From Ancylobacter sp. WKF20 (GTDB lineage: Bacteria; Pseudomonadota; Alphaproteobacteria; Rhizobiales; Xanthobacteraceae): DNA of 64,000 nt. Both the position numbers and the translations under genes were made by a program. The stretch covers positions 4,322,001 to 4,386,000 of the forward strand of contig NZ_CP121679.1 of the NCBI RefSeq assembly GCF_029760895.1, written 5' to 3'. Positions 1-8,431 of the stretch are shown in pieces (position 1 is the first letter of the stretch; every line of letters starts with the position of its first letter). The notes below the pieces were generated by a model. It did no database searches, had not been told where the DNA came from, and saw only the letters and a program-made list of their open reading frames with translations.

Positions 1-937
1 TGACGGTGATGCGGCCGTCCTCGACCAGACTCTCCCGCTCCTCATGGGAGAAGCTGGCGAGCACGTTCTTCACGCGCTCCTGCGAGCAGGAGCATTTGGC
101 GACGACGTCCTCGGCGTCGAAGACGCGCACGCCGCGCTCATGGAACAGGCGATAAAGCAGCCGCTCGCTGGAGAGGTCGCTGTCGACCAGCTCGATATCC
201 TCCAGCGTGGCGACCAGCGACTGCGCCTCCATCCAGGCATCGTCGTCGTCTCTCTCCGGCAGTTCGGTGCCTTCCGGCGCGTCGCCCGGATGCAGATCGA
301 CCGGGCGCAGGCGCCCGCCCTCGGTCGGCAGGAACTGCACCATCAGCCCACCGGCGCGCCAGGAGGAGGCGGCCCCGCCGGGGCGCATCTCCTCGGCGAC
401 CGCGAGGCGCACGCGGGTGGGAATCTGCTCGGACTGGGTGAAATACTGGTGCGCGGCCGCCTCCAGTCCCGCGCCTTCCAGCGCCACCACGCCCTGATAG
501 CGGTTGACGCTCAGGCCCTGGTCGATCGTCATGGCCAGATGGCCGTGGCCGAGCAGCGCGCCGCTGTCCATGCCGAGGCCCGCCGCCTGAAGCGCGGCGA
601 GGCGCTCGGCGTCGAAGCGGGCATAGGCGCGCACATCCTGCGGCGCGGTGAAGTCCACCACCAGCAGGTCGACCGGCCCGTCCGTGCGGGTCTGCAGGAT
701 GAAGCGGCCGGAGATCTTCAGCGTCGAGCCGAGCAGCACGGTGAGGGCCACGGCTTCGCCCAGCAGGCGCTTCACCACGGACGGGTAATCGTGATGGGCG
801 AGCACGGCGTCGAGCGTCGCACCCAGGCGCACGACACGCCCGCGCACGTCGAGCCCGTCGACGTGGAAGGGGGTCACGCGGTCGTCCACCGCCTCGGCGG
901 AGGGCGGGCGGGAGGGAAAGTCGATATGTTCTGTCAT
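1..937 (-). CDS. hslO: Hsp33 redox-regulated chaperone (3' part cut by window edge)
   Basis: Cytosolic holdase chaperone activated by oxidation of a zinc-bound four-cysteine centre. Translation from the ATG at 937 begins MTEHIDFPSRPP and contains the typical Hsp33 core (GRFILQTRTDGPVDLLVVDF, and HQYFTQSEQIPTRVRLAV near the middle). Close to the left edge the first half of the zinc site appears as KCSCSQERV (about positions 80-100); the second CxxC lies outside the window, so the gene is open at its 3' end. It follows argF on the same strand with a gap of about 137 bp holding an inverted repeat, so it may be the last gene of an argD-argF-hslO unit. Identification is firm; completeness cannot be judged. 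Confidence 0.93.
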   Translation of the reverse strand, partial: MTEHIDFPSRPPSAEAVDDRVTPFHVDGLDVRGRVVRLGATLDAVLAHHDYPSVVKRLLGEAVALTVLLGSTLKISGRFILQTRTDGPVDLLVVDFTAPQDVRAYARFDAERLAALQAAGLGMDSGALLGHGHLAMTIDQGLSVNRYQGVVALEGAGLEAAAHQYFTQSEQIPTRVRLAVAEEMRPGGAASSWRAGGLMVQFLPTEGGRLRPVDLHPGDAPEGTELPERDDDDAWMEAQSLVATLEDIELVDSDLSSERLLYRLFHERGVRVFDAEDVVAKCSCSQERVKNVLASFSHEERESLVEDGRITV

Positions 938-1008
938 GTCGCCCGCCCATATGGGTGCGAGGTGGGATTTTCGCGAGGGCCCGCGCGAGAAGGGCGTGCG
1001 CAGCGCTT

Positions 1009-1039
1009 ATCCCGGATCGCCGTGAGGCTGATCCGGGAT
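1009..1039. repeat. 10-bp inverted repeat between argF and hslO
   Basis: Arms ATCCCGGATC (1009-1018) and GATCCGGGAT (1030-1039) pair perfectly around an 11-nt loop. There is no T-tract on either side, so it is more likely a short dispersed palindrome or an mRNA-stabilising or processing hairpin than an intrinsic terminator. Confidence 0.6.
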
Positions 1040-1074
1040 CCGGTGAAGTCAGCCATGGCCCGGAGGGCGGGCCT

Positions 1075-2022
1075 TCAGGCGGCCGCGCCCTCGAGGCACC
1101 AGGCGAGGATGCCCTTCTGCGCGTGCAGCCGGTTCTCCGCCTCGTCGAACACCACCGATTGCGGGCCGTCCATCACCTCGTCGGTGACTTCCTCGCCGCG
1201 ATGGGCGGGAAGGCAGTGCATGAAGATGGCGTCCTTGGCGGCGCGCCGCATCAGCGCGCCATTGACCTGGAACGGCTTCAGCAGATTGTGCCGACGCTCG
1301 GCCTCGGCATCGCCCATCGACACCCAGGTGTCGGTGACGACGCAGTCCGCGCCTTCCACCGCCGCCTCGGCCTGGTGGCCGAAGTTCACCTTCGCGCCGG
1401 TCTTCTTCACCCACTCGACCAGCGCCGGGCGCGGGGCGAGCTCGGGCGGGGTCGCGACGTTGAGCGCGAAGTCGAAGCGCTCGGCCGCGTGGACCCAGGA
1501 GGTCAGCACATTGTTGGCGTCGCCGGTCCATGCGACGGTGCGCCCGCTGATCGGGCCCTTGTGCTCCTCGAAGGTCATCACATCCGCCATGATCTGGCAG
1601 GGATGGCTCTCGCGGGTGAGGCCGTTGATGACCGGCACGCTGGCATGGGCCGCCAGTTCCTCAAGCGCCTTGTGGTCGAGGATGCGGATCATGATGGCGT
1701 CGACATAGCGCGAGAGCACCTTGGCCGTGTCGGCGATGGTCTCGCCGCGGCCGAGCTGCATTTCCGCGCCGGTGAGCATGATGGTCTCGCCGCCGAGCTG
1801 GCGCATCGCGACATCGAAGGAGATGCGCGTGCGCGTCGAGGGCTGGTCGAACACCATGGCCAGTACCTTGCCGGCGAAAGGCTTCTCGGCGGCGACCTCG
1901 CGGCGGCGGCTCTTGAGGTCGTGCGAGAAGCGCATCAGCGCCCGCAGTTCGTCGGCCGAGAGGACGTCGAGGTCGAGAAAATGCTTCACGGCGCTGGCCG
2001 TGCTTCCATTCGTGCCGCTCAT
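1075..2022 (-). CDS. argF: Ornithine carbamoyltransferase
   Basis: Converts ornithine and carbamoyl phosphate to citrulline in arginine biosynthesis. The 315-residue protein has the carbamoyl-phosphate motif STRTR at residues 62-66 followed by ISF, the HPCQ motif at 140-143, and the [10 protein letters not shown] catalytic-cysteine signature near residue 273. Length is normal for an anabolic OTCase. Its ATG overlaps the argD stop codon (ATGA, 2019-2022), so the two are translationally coupled. No truncation or oddity seen. Confidence 0.97.
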   Translation of the reverse strand: MSGTNGSTASAVKHFLDLDVLSADELRALMRFSHDLKSRRREVAAEKPFAGKVLAMVFDQPSTRTRISFDVAMRQLGGETIMLTGAEMQLGRGETIADTAKVLSRYVDAIMIRILDHKALEELAAHASVPVINGLTRESHPCQIMADVMTFEEHKGPISGRTVAWTGDANNVLTSWVHAAERFDFALNVATPPELAPRPALVEWVKKTGAKVNFGHQAEAAVEGADCVVTDTWVSMGDAEAERRHNLLKPFQVNGALMRRAAKDAIFMHCLPAHRGEEVTDEVMDGPQSVVFDEAENRLHAQKGILAWCLEGAAA

Positions 2023-3227
2023 GCTGCCGCTCCCTTCACGGCGCCGGCCTCAAGGCCGCTTTCGATCTTCGTGCAGGCGGCGTCGAGCCGCGTGAAGGCC
2101 GCGTCGATTTCCGCCGCGCCGATGGTGAGCGGGGGCAGAAGGCGGACCACATTGTCGCTCGCCGCCGGCACCAGCATGCCCTCTTCGCGCAGCGCGGCGA
2201 TGAGGTCGGTGTTCGGCACATGGGTGCGAATGCCCAGCAGCAGGCCCTCGCCGCGGATCTCGTCGATCACGCGCGGGTGGCGGTCCTTCAGCTCGGCGAG
2301 CTTCTGGCGCAGCCGCCCGGCGGTGTCCTGCACCTGGTCGAGGAAGCCATCGGCCAGCACCACGTCGAGCACCGCATTGGCGACCGACATGGCGAGCGGG
2401 TTGCCGCCATAGGTCGAGCCATGGGTGCCGGCCGTCATGCCGCGCGCGGCTTCTTCCGTCGCGAGGCACGCGCCGACCGGGAAGCCTCCGCCAATGCCCT
2501 TGGCCACCGCCATGATGTCCGGCGTGATGCCGGCCCATTCATGAGCGAACAGCCGGCCGGTGCGCCCGACGCCGCACTGCACCTCGTCGAGGATCAGCAG
2601 GATGCCATGGGCGCCGCACAGCGCGCGCAGCTCGCGCAGGAAGCCCCAAGAGGCCGAGCGCACGCCGCCCTCGCCCTGCACCGGCTCGATGAGGATGCCG
2701 GCGGTCTCCGGCGTGATCGCGGCCTTCACCGCGTCGAGATCACCGAAGGGCACATGGTCGAAGCCGGGCATCTCGGGGCCGAAGCCTTCGAGATATTTGG
2801 CGTTGCCGGCGGCGGCGATGGTCGCGAGCGTGCGGCCATGGAAGGCGCCGTTGAAGGCGATGATGCGGTTACGCTCACCATGGCCACCGGCGAAATGGTA
2901 CTTGCGCGCCATCTTGATGGCGCACTCCAGCGCTTCCGCACCGGAATTGGTGAAGAACATGGTGTCGGCGAAGGTCGCTTGCGTGAGCCGCTGGGCGAGG
3001 CGTTCGCCACCCTCGATGCGGAACACGTTGGAGATGTGCCAGAGCTTGCCGGCCTGCTCGGTGAGCGCGGCGACGAGATGCGGGTGGGCGTGGCCCAGCA
3101 CATTCACGGCGATGCCGGCGGTGAAGTCGAGATATCGCTGCCCGTCGCGCGTGAACAGCCAGGCGCCTTCGCCCCGCTCGAATACGAGGTTCACACGGTT
3201 ATAGGTCGGCAGGACGGGGTCGATCAC
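2019..3227 (-). CDS. argD: Acetylornithine aminotransferase
   Basis: PLP-dependent class III aminotransferase that makes N-acetylornithine from the semialdehyde and glutamate. The protein carries the class III signature with [14 protein letters not shown] and the Schiff-base lysine in [10 protein letters not shown]. The reading frame is open up to a TTG at 3251, but I place the start at the GTG at 3227. A GGAGG lies 6 nt upstream of it, and the product then begins [11 protein letters not shown], as in other alphaproteobacterial ArgD proteins. That gives 402 residues. It is coupled to argF by a 4-nt overlap. A promoter-like stretch and a GC hairpin lie upstream (see separate entries). Confidence 0.95.
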   Translation of the reverse strand: MIDPVLPTYNRVNLVFERGEGAWLFTRDGQRYLDFTAGIAVNVLGHAHPHLVAALTEQAGKLWHISNVFRIEGGERLAQRLTQATFADTMFFTNSGAEALECAIKMARKYHFAGGHGERNRIIAFNGAFHGRTLATIAAAGNAKYLEGFGPEMPGFDHVPFGDLDAVKAAITPETAGILIEPVQGEGGVRSASWGFLRELRALCGAHGILLILDEVQCGVGRTGRLFAHEWAGITPDIMAVAKGIGGGFPVGACLATEEAARGMTAGTHGSTYGGNPLAMSVANAVLDVVLADGFLDQVQDTAGRLRQKLAELKDRHPRVIDEIRGEGLLLGIRTHVPNTDLIAALREEGMLVPAASDNVVRLLPPLTIGAAEIDAAFTRLDAACTKIESGLEAGAVKGAAA

Positions 3228-3291
3228 CACTCCCCTCCATCTCTTCTTCAAATGCCCCAGCGATCAGACAGGGGCAGGCCCAAAACGAAAC

Positions 3292-3315
3292 GTGCCGCCC
3301 TTGCGGGGGCGGCAC
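3292..3315 (-). terminator. Hairpin in the argD leader, attenuator-like
   Basis: Arms GTGCCGCC (3292-3299) and GGCGGCAC (3308-3315) form an 8-bp GC stem with an 8-nt loop. Read on the minus strand the stem is followed by GTTTCGTTTTGG, a T-rich run. The hairpin lies between a promoter-like sequence (3328-3356) and the argD GTG (3227), so it could act as a leader terminator for argDF. No leader peptide is evident. Confidence 0.45.
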
Positions 3316-3327
3316 CCGAGAGCGCAG

Positions 3328-3356
3328 ATTTTATAGAAGAACCCTTGAGGGTCAAT
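3328..3356 (-). promoter_or_regulatory. Putative argD promoter with palindrome
   Basis: On the minus strand a TTGACC box is followed after 14 nt by TATAAAAT. The elements resemble sigma-70 boxes but the spacing is short. The interval includes the palindrome ACCCTTGAGGGT (plus strand 3341-3352), which could be an operator. The stretch is AT-rich compared with its surroundings. Confidence 0.4.
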
Positions 3357-3426
3357 ATTGCGACGGGGACTCGCGGCCTCAAGGGGGCAGGAAAGGGCGG
3401 GTCCGGCGCGCGGACCCGCTTTTCGC

Positions 3427-3939
3427 TCACTCCTGCTCGGCCTCGAAGATCCACAGCTCCAGCGTCGGCTGCGGCTTGCCGGGAATGTCGGTCATGCCGA
3501 GAAAGGCCGGGATCCGGCGCTTCTGCTCTTCGCTGAGCGCGGCGACCAGCGGCTTGGCGGCGCTGATGACGGACTTGAGGTCCGCCGCCCGCGCGGCTTC
3601 CGCGTCGGCGACGCGCTCCAGCACGTCGAGGAAGTTCTGCGCCGGCTCCGCCTTGGCGCGGGCAACCGCCCGGTCATTGGCATTCTTGGCGGCCTGGCGC
3701 AGGGCGGCCTCGACCGGCGTCCAGAGCTTTTCCTGGTCCGGCTTGAGGCCGATCACCGTCTTCAGCGCGATCAGCCGGGCGTCGAGCGCGGCCTGGGCGT
3801 CGGCCTCGCTGTAGATGTCGACCATGGTGATCGCCGGTTCCGCCGGCGGCGTTGCCTGCGCGGCCGCCGGCAGCGCGAAGGCGAGCGACAGAGCGGCGCC
3901 CGCCAGCAGGCGGGTCGTGAGGGGGGCAGTACGTGTCAT
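3427..3939 (-). CDS. Periplasmic Spy/CpxP-like (LTXXQ family) protein
   Basis: A 170-residue exported protein. The start is the ATG at 3939, preceded by GGAGAA at good spacing. The N-terminus is a clear signal peptide (MTRTAPLTTRLLAGAALSLA, cleavage probably after AAAQA). The mature part is all-helical and charged, with an LKPDQEKLWTPVE segment and a second LSEEQKRRIP segment. That matches the two LTxxQ-like repeats of the Spy/CpxP superfamily of periplasmic chaperones and metal or envelope stress proteins. It lies 22 bp downstream of the small secreted protein at 3962-4300 on the same strand, so the two are probably co-transcribed. The exact role is unknown. Confidence 0.8.
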   Translation of the reverse strand: MTRTAPLTTRLLAGAALSLAFALPAAAQATPPAEPAITMVDIYSEADAQAALDARLIALKTVIGLKPDQEKLWTPVEAALRQAAKNANDRAVARAKAEPAQNFLDVLERVADAEAARAADLKSVISAAKPLVAALSEEQKRRIPAFLGMTDIPGKPQPTLELWIFEAEQE

Positions 3940-3961
3940 GATGGCTTCTCCGCGCGGATGA

Positions 3962-4300
3962 TCAGGGACGGTAGCCGCCATCGGGCAGCGGGCCGTGATA
4001 CGGCGTGTCGCGGCAATGGCCCCAGGGACCGCGCCAGAAGCCGGGCGGGCAGCCATTGCCGTAATAGACCGGCGCGCCGGCCGGGCCGGCAAAGCCGCCG
4101 CCGGGCAGGGGACCGTGATAGGGGGTGTCGCGGCACCCGCCCCATGGGCCACGCCAGAAGCCGGGGCCGCAGCCCTGTGCCACCGGAATGATCTCGGCCT
4201 GGGGTGTCGGGAGGGAGGGGGCAAGCGGGGCGGCGCCAGCGGGAACCGCCGTGAACGCGGCCAGGGCGGCACCCGCAAGGGCGCCGAGGAGCGGCTTCAT
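3962..4300 (-). CDS. Small secreted protein with two GCG_CRPN-like Cys/Trp repeats
   Basis: A 112-residue protein with a signal peptide (MKPLLGALAGAALAAF...AGAA) and two near-identical repeats. The first reads GCGPGFWRGPWGGCRDTPYH and the second GCPPGFWRGPWGHCRDTPYH; both continue into GPLP. Each has a pair of cysteines and aromatic/Gly residues, like the GCG_CRPN prefix domain found in secreted proteins of Hyphomicrobiales. The ATG at 4300 is preceded by GGAG; an in-frame ATG 4 codons upstream is possible. Function unknown. The Spy-like gene follows on the same strand. Confidence 0.75.
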   Translation of the reverse strand: MKPLLGALAGAALAAFTAVPAGAAPLAPSLPTPQAEIIPVAQGCGPGFWRGPWGGCRDTPYHGPLPGGGFAGPAGAPVYYGNGCPPGFWRGPWGHCRDTPYHGPLPDGGYRP

Positions 4301-4725
4301 CTGAAACTCCATCAAGGGACGGGCACGACGGGCCATCCATGCGCGCCGCCCGGCGCAAGCACAACAAGCCGAGGCGGTTCTGGGTTCATTTCGGAGCCGT
4401 TCTAGACTACGGAAGGTGCAAACCGGGGATTGTGCGGATCAAAATACCGGCGGGGTGGCGAGAGCGCCCGACTCAAGTTATTGATCCGACTCATATCCTT
4501 TCCCGAGTGTTGCGGCGCGGACTCTCAACTGGGGAAAACGATCGTTTCGGACGTGAACCTACTGTCCGCGAGTCTGCGCATATTGTAGCCTTCTCCTCGT
4601 CAGATACGACATCTCGTGCGGCGGCATTCCCAGTGGCGTTATGCGGCGTTTCTTCCCGGCCGGGGTTCTCGGCCGGAAGGCCACGGGATTCCGCCTGCTG
4701 GGCGGCGAGCGAAGGAGGCACAGCG
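4301..4725. other. 425-bp intergenic region with divergent promoters
   Basis: No convincing gene here. The stretch from about 4400 to 4630 is richer in A/T than the flanking genes and must hold the promoters for gcrA (plus) and the small secreted protein (minus). Five GANTC sites lie between 4470 and 4691 (see separate entry). Confidence 0.6.
4470..4691. promoter_or_regulatory. Cluster of five GANTC (CcrM) sites upstream of gcrA
   Basis: GANTC occurs at 4470-4474, 4488-4492, 4520-4524, 4570-4574 and 4687-4691. At the base composition of this window roughly one site per 300 bp is expected by chance. GcrA acts together with CcrM-methylated GANTC sites at promoters in Caulobacter, so the cluster fits methylation-dependent control of gcrA, possibly autoregulation. 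Confidence 0.5.
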
Positions 4726-5229
4726 ATGAACTGGACGGATGAGCGCGTCGAGCTGCTCAAGAAACTCTGGTCCGAGGGCCTCTCGGCCAGTCAGATCGCC
4801 GCGGAGCTCGGGGGCGTCACCCGTAACGCCGTCATCGGCAAGGTTCACCGGCTCGGCCTGTCGGGCCGCGCCAAGGCAGTGGCCGCGCCGGCCGCCCGTC
4901 CGCGCAAGCCGCGCCCGACCACCAGCGCCCCGGCGGCCCGCCCGATGGTTCAGGGCAACACGGCTCTCGCCCCGGTCCTGCACCCGGTGATCGAGCCCGA
5001 GCCGGTCGAAATGCCCGATCCGGTTGCCAATGTCGTGCCGATGGCCGACCGCTGCACCATTCTGAACCTCACCGAATTCACCTGCCGCTGGCCGGTGGGC
5101 GATCCGGGCAAGGCGGACTTCTTCTATTGCGGCAGCCGCACCAAGACCGGCTTGCCCTATTGCGCCTATCACGCGCGCATCGCCTACCAGCCGGTCCAGG
5201 ACCGCAACCGCCGCCGCGTGGCGCGCTGA
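4726..5229 (+). CDS. gcrA: GcrA cell-cycle transcriptional regulator
   Basis: A 167-residue protein starting at the ATG at 4726 behind a strong AAGGAGG (4712-4718). The N-terminus MNWTDERVELLKKLWSEGLS with SQIAAELGGVTRNAVIGKVH is the GcrA DNA-binding helix-turn-helix. A Pro/Ala linker follows, then a C-terminal domain with the motifs CTILNLTEFTCRWP and GLPYCAYHARIAYQP that contacts the sigma-70 RNA polymerase. GcrA is confined to Alphaproteobacteria and activates genes at methylated GANTC promoters. It is monocistronic, with its own terminator downstream. Confidence 0.97.
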   Translation: MNWTDERVELLKKLWSEGLSASQIAAELGGVTRNAVIGKVHRLGLSGRAKAVAAPAARPRKPRPTTSAPAARPMVQGNTALAPVLHPVIEPEPVEMPDPVANVVPMADRCTILNLTEFTCRWPVGDPGKADFFYCGSRTKTGLPYCAYHARIAYQPVQDRNRRRVAR

Positions 5230-5234
5230 ACGTC

Positions 5235-5263
5235 ACGCGCTGATCGCAGCGCGTTGGTCTTTT
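5235..5263 (+). terminator. Rho-independent terminator of gcrA
   Basis: Perfect 7-bp stem ACGCGCT (5235-5241) / AGCGCGT (5248-5254), loop GATCGC, followed by TGGTCTTTT. It lies just after the gcrA stop codon. Confidence 0.7.
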
Positions 5264-5316
5264 AGCCGCTGCGGAATGCACCGTGGCGGCAAAACCTGGC
5301 TGACGCCCGGCCCGCA

Positions 5317-5335
5317 GGGCGCCATAATGGCGCCC
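5317..5335. promoter_or_regulatory. Tight palindrome before the YgjP-like gene
   Basis: GGGCGCCA-TAA-TGGCGCCC: 8-bp perfect arms with a 3-nt centre, ending 23 bp before the ATG at 5359. It could be a repressor site or an mRNA hairpin that sequesters the start region. Confidence 0.4.
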
Positions 5336-5358
5336 GGATTTCCCGGCCCGGTGGACTG

Positions 5359-6147
5359 ATGCTCTTCCGCCCTGCGCAGCCTCCCGCCCCGAAACGCGCC
5401 CCGCCGCGGGCCACCCGTCCTGTCGTGGTGGAGCCCGCGAGCTTCCGCGTGCGGGTCGGCGTCGAGGAAATCCCCGTCACGCTGCGCCGCAATCCCCGCG
5501 CCCGCCGCTACACGCTGCGTGTGCGGGCGGCGACGCGCGACGTGGTGCTGACCCTGCCGGCGCGCGGCACGCTGAACGAGGCCTATGATTTCGCCCGCCG
5601 CCATGCCGGCTGGATCAAGGTGCGGCTGGACAAGCTGCCGCAAACCGTCGCCTTCGCGCCCGGCGCGGTGATCCCGCTGCGCGGCGTGTCCCACCGCATC
5701 GTTCATGCGCCGGCCGCGCGCGGCACGGTGTGGACCGGCGAGGCGGAAGGCGGGCCGGCGCTCATGGTCGCCGGCGAGGCGGCCCACGTCGCCCGGCGCG
5801 TCACCGATTTTCTCAAGCGCGAGGCCAAGCGCGATCTCATCGAGGCGTCCCGCCGCCATGCCGCCGAGCTGGGGGTGACGATCACCCGCGTCACGCTGCG
5901 CGACACGGCCAGCCGCTGGGGCTCTTGCTCGGCGCAGGGCGCGCTGTCCTATTCCTGGCGGCTGATCTTTGCCCCGCCGGAGGTGCTCGACTATCTCGCC
6001 GCCCATGAGGTGGCGCACCGGCGCGAGATGAACCATGGCCCGCGCTTCTGGGCGACGGTCGACCGGCTGTTTCCGGCGCGCGAGCGGGCGGAAGCGTGGC
6101 TGAAGGCGCATGGCGCGGAACTTCACCGCTACGGCGCGGAAGACTGA
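5359..6147 (+). CDS. YgjP-like zinc metallopeptidase (M48-type, DUF45)
   Basis: A 262-residue protein. The C-terminal half has the zinc-peptidase signature AAHEVAHRREMNHGPRFW (HExxH with a further His downstream) preceded by SRWGSCSAQGALSYSWRL, the diagnostic pair for the YgjP/DUF45 family. The N-terminal part (IPVTLRRNPRARRYTLRV) is the usual beta-rich domain. No signal peptide, so it is likely cytosolic. Family members are often annotated as SprT-like or M48 peptidases; no substrate is established here. It converges with the PBP gene, with 18 bp between the stop codons. Confidence 0.88.
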   Translation: MLFRPAQPPAPKRAPPRATRPVVVEPASFRVRVGVEEIPVTLRRNPRARRYTLRVRAATRDVVLTLPARGTLNEAYDFARRHAGWIKVRLDKLPQTVAFAPGAVIPLRGVSHRIVHAPAARGTVWTGEAEGGPALMVAGEAAHVARRVTDFLKREAKRDLIEASRRHAAELGVTITRVTLRDTASRWGSCSAQGALSYSWRLIFAPPEVLDYLAAHEVAHRREMNHGPRFWATVDRLFPARERAEAWLKAHGAELHRYGAED

Positions 6148-6165
6148 GCCTGCCTCGGCCGAGGG

Positions 6166-8328
6166 TCAGCTTCGACCGAACAGCTTTTCCATCAGCCAGT
6201 TGTCGAGGCCCGGCTTCGGCGCGCTGCGCGTGGCGGGCTGCGGGCCGCCGGTGACCACCGGTTCGTCCGGCACCTCGCCCGGCGGAACCGTGCCACCCGG
6301 CAGATAGGTGCCCGCGCCGGGCAGGGCGACGGGCGGCATGTCCTTGTGCGCCGCTTTCATCACCTGGCTCCAGATGTCGACCGGCAGGCCGGAGCCGCCG
6401 GCCTTCTTGGTCGGCGAGGCATCGTCATTGCCGAGCCACACGCCGGCGACGAAGCGGCCGGTATAGCCGAGGAACCAGGCGTCGCGGTAATCCTGGCTGG
6501 TGCCGGTCTTGCCCGCCGCCGGCCAGCCCGGCAGGTCCGCCCGCCGCGCCGTGCCGACCACCAGCACGTCCTGCATCATGCGGTTCATCATCGCCACATG
6601 CGGCGGCGCCATCACCATGCCGCGGCTCGGCTGGGCATAGGCGTGGAGCACCGTGCCGGACTTGTCGCGCACCCGTTCGATGACATGGGGCGTGATGCCG
6701 ATGCCGCCATTGGCGAAGGGCGCATAGGCGCTCGCCATCTCCAAGAGCGAGACTTCCGACGTGCCGAGCGCGATGGAGGCGTTGGGCTCGAGCTTGGAGG
6801 TGATGCCGAGCCGGTGCGCGGTCTTGATGACCTCTTCGGGCCCGACTTCCAGCGCGAGGCGCACGGCGACGGTGTTGAGCGAGAAGGCGAGCGCCGTCTT
6901 CAGCTCCACCGGGCCGCGATAATCCTTGGAGAAATTCTCCGGCTTCCAGCCCTTGATCTGGATCGGCGCGTCCTCGCGCACGCTCTCGGGCGTGAGCCCG
7001 CGCTCCATGGCGGTGAGGTAGACGAAGGGCTTGAAGGAGGAGCCCGGCTGGCGTTTCGCCGTGATGGCGCGGTTGAACTGGCTCTCCTCATAGGAGCGCC
7101 CGCCGACCAGCGCCCGCACGCCGCCATCGGTGTCCATCACCACCACGGCGCCCTGCTCGACGCCGAACTTCTTGCCGCTCTTGGCCAGCGTGTCCTTCAG
7201 CGCCCGGTCCGCCGCCGCCTGCAGGCTCGGCTCGATGGTGGTCTGGACGATGATGTCCTGCGTGATCGGCCCGACGATGGATTTGAGCTGCTCCATCACC
7301 CAGTCGGCGACATAGCCGGTGGAATCCGGTCCCTGGCCCTTGGCCAGTGTCGCCGGGCGGGCGAGCGCGGCCTGCTGCATCTCGCCCGAGATGAAGCCCG
7401 CGTCACGCATCGCCGCCAGCACCACCTCGGCGCGGGCCTGCGCGCCATCGAGATTCCGGGTCGGGGCGAGGGAGGAGGGGGATTTGACGAGGCCGGCCAG
7501 CATCGCCGCTTCCGACAGCGTGACCTGCCGCGCGGACTTGCCGAAATAGCGCTGCGCGGCGGCCTCGACGCCATAGGCGCCCGCGCCGAAATAGACGCGG
7601 TTCATATAGAGTTCGAGGATCTCGTTCTTCGAGTATTTGGTCTCCAGCCAGATCGACAGGATCAGTTCCTGGATCTTGCGCGAGAGGGTGCGCTCCTGTG
7701 TCAGGAACAGGTTCTTGGCGAGCTGCTGGGTCAGCGTCGAGCCGCCCTCGCGCAGCCGGCCGGCGGTGAGGTTGACCACCACGGCGCGGGCAAGGCCCAG
7801 CGGGTCGAGGCCGAAATGCGCATAGAAGCGCCGGTCCTCGATGGCGACGAAAGCCTGCGGCAGATAGGGCGGCAGCGCGCGCAGCGGCACATTCGCCCCG
7901 CCCATCTCGCCGCGCGTGGCGATCGCCTTGCCGTCCGCGCCCTGGATGATGACCGTGGGCGGCCGCTCGGGAATGGCGAGGTTCTGGATGGGCGGGAGCT
8001 GGCTCGCCTCATAGAAGATGAGGCCGCCCACCGCGATCACGCCCCAGAGGCCGAGGACCACGCCCCAATAGAGCAGCCGACTGATGAGCCCGCGCTTGCG
8101 GCCCCGCCCGCGCCCGCCGCCGGAGGCGCCGCGCGCGCGGCCTTTGCTGCTGCCGGCGCTGTCCTTGGCGTCCCCCTTGCGGGCCTTGCCGCTGGAGGCG
8201 CGCTCGCGGGCGAGGGGCGCGGAGGCCACCGTCGGGCGGTCGTCGGCGGTCAGGCGCAGGTCGCCGTCGAAGCCGGGCGTGCCCAGCACCGGCTCCCGCC
8301 GCTCGATCTGACCGCGCCGTCCGAACAT
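6166..8328 (-). CDS. Class A penicillin-binding protein (PBP1A-type transglycosylase/transpeptidase)
   Basis: Bifunctional peptidoglycan synthase of the inner membrane. Order: a basic low-complexity cytosolic tail (SSKGRARGASGGGRGRGRKR), one TM segment (LLYWGVVLGLWGVIAVGGLI), and a GT51 transglycosylase domain with EDRRFYAHFG and GGSTLTQQLAKNL. The transpeptidase domain follows with SSFK (QPGSSFKPF), the SLN motif (FSLNTVAV) and KTGTSQ. The C-terminus is Pro/Gly-rich. About 720 residues from the ATG at 8328; in-frame GTG (8340) and TTG (8346) are alternative starts. All catalytic motifs are intact. Confidence 0.95.
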   Translation of the reverse strand: MFGRRGQIERREPVLGTPGFDGDLRLTADDRPTVASAPLARERASSGKARKGDAKDSAGSSKGRARGASGGGRGRGRKRGLISRLLYWGVVLGLWGVIAVGGLIFYEASQLPPIQNLAIPERPPTVIIQGADGKAIATRGEMGGANVPLRALPPYLPQAFVAIEDRRFYAHFGLDPLGLARAVVVNLTAGRLREGGSTLTQQLAKNLFLTQERTLSRKIQELILSIWLETKYSKNEILELYMNRVYFGAGAYGVEAAAQRYFGKSARQVTLSEAAMLAGLVKSPSSLAPTRNLDGAQARAEVVLAAMRDAGFISGEMQQAALARPATLAKGQGPDSTGYVADWVMEQLKSIVGPITQDIIVQTTIEPSLQAAADRALKDTLAKSGKKFGVEQGAVVVMDTDGGVRALVGGRSYEESQFNRAITAKRQPGSSFKPFVYLTAMERGLTPESVREDAPIQIKGWKPENFSKDYRGPVELKTALAFSLNTVAVRLALEVGPEEVIKTAHRLGITSKLEPNASIALGTSEVSLLEMASAYAPFANGGIGITPHVIERVRDKSGTVLHAYAQPSRGMVMAPPHVAMMNRMMQDVLVVGTARRADLPGWPAAGKTGTSQDYRDAWFLGYTGRFVAGVWLGNDDASPTKKAGGSGLPVDIWSQVMKAAHKDMPPVALPGAGTYLPGGTVPPGEVPDEPVVTGGPQPATRSAPKPGLDNWLMEKLFGRS

Positions 8329-8431
8329 GAAACGCAACACCCCCAAGCCCCACCGGTAAACGAACCCTAAATGACGGCGTTTAAAGGGGGGTTAAGCGGA
8401 GAGATTGCGGCGTGGGGGGCCGGCTCGCGCC

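Noticed and set aside
44..1708. Long plus-strand open frame over hslO and argF
   Set aside because: It is the GC-rich antisense shadow of two well-conserved minus-strand genes, with no family motif of its own.
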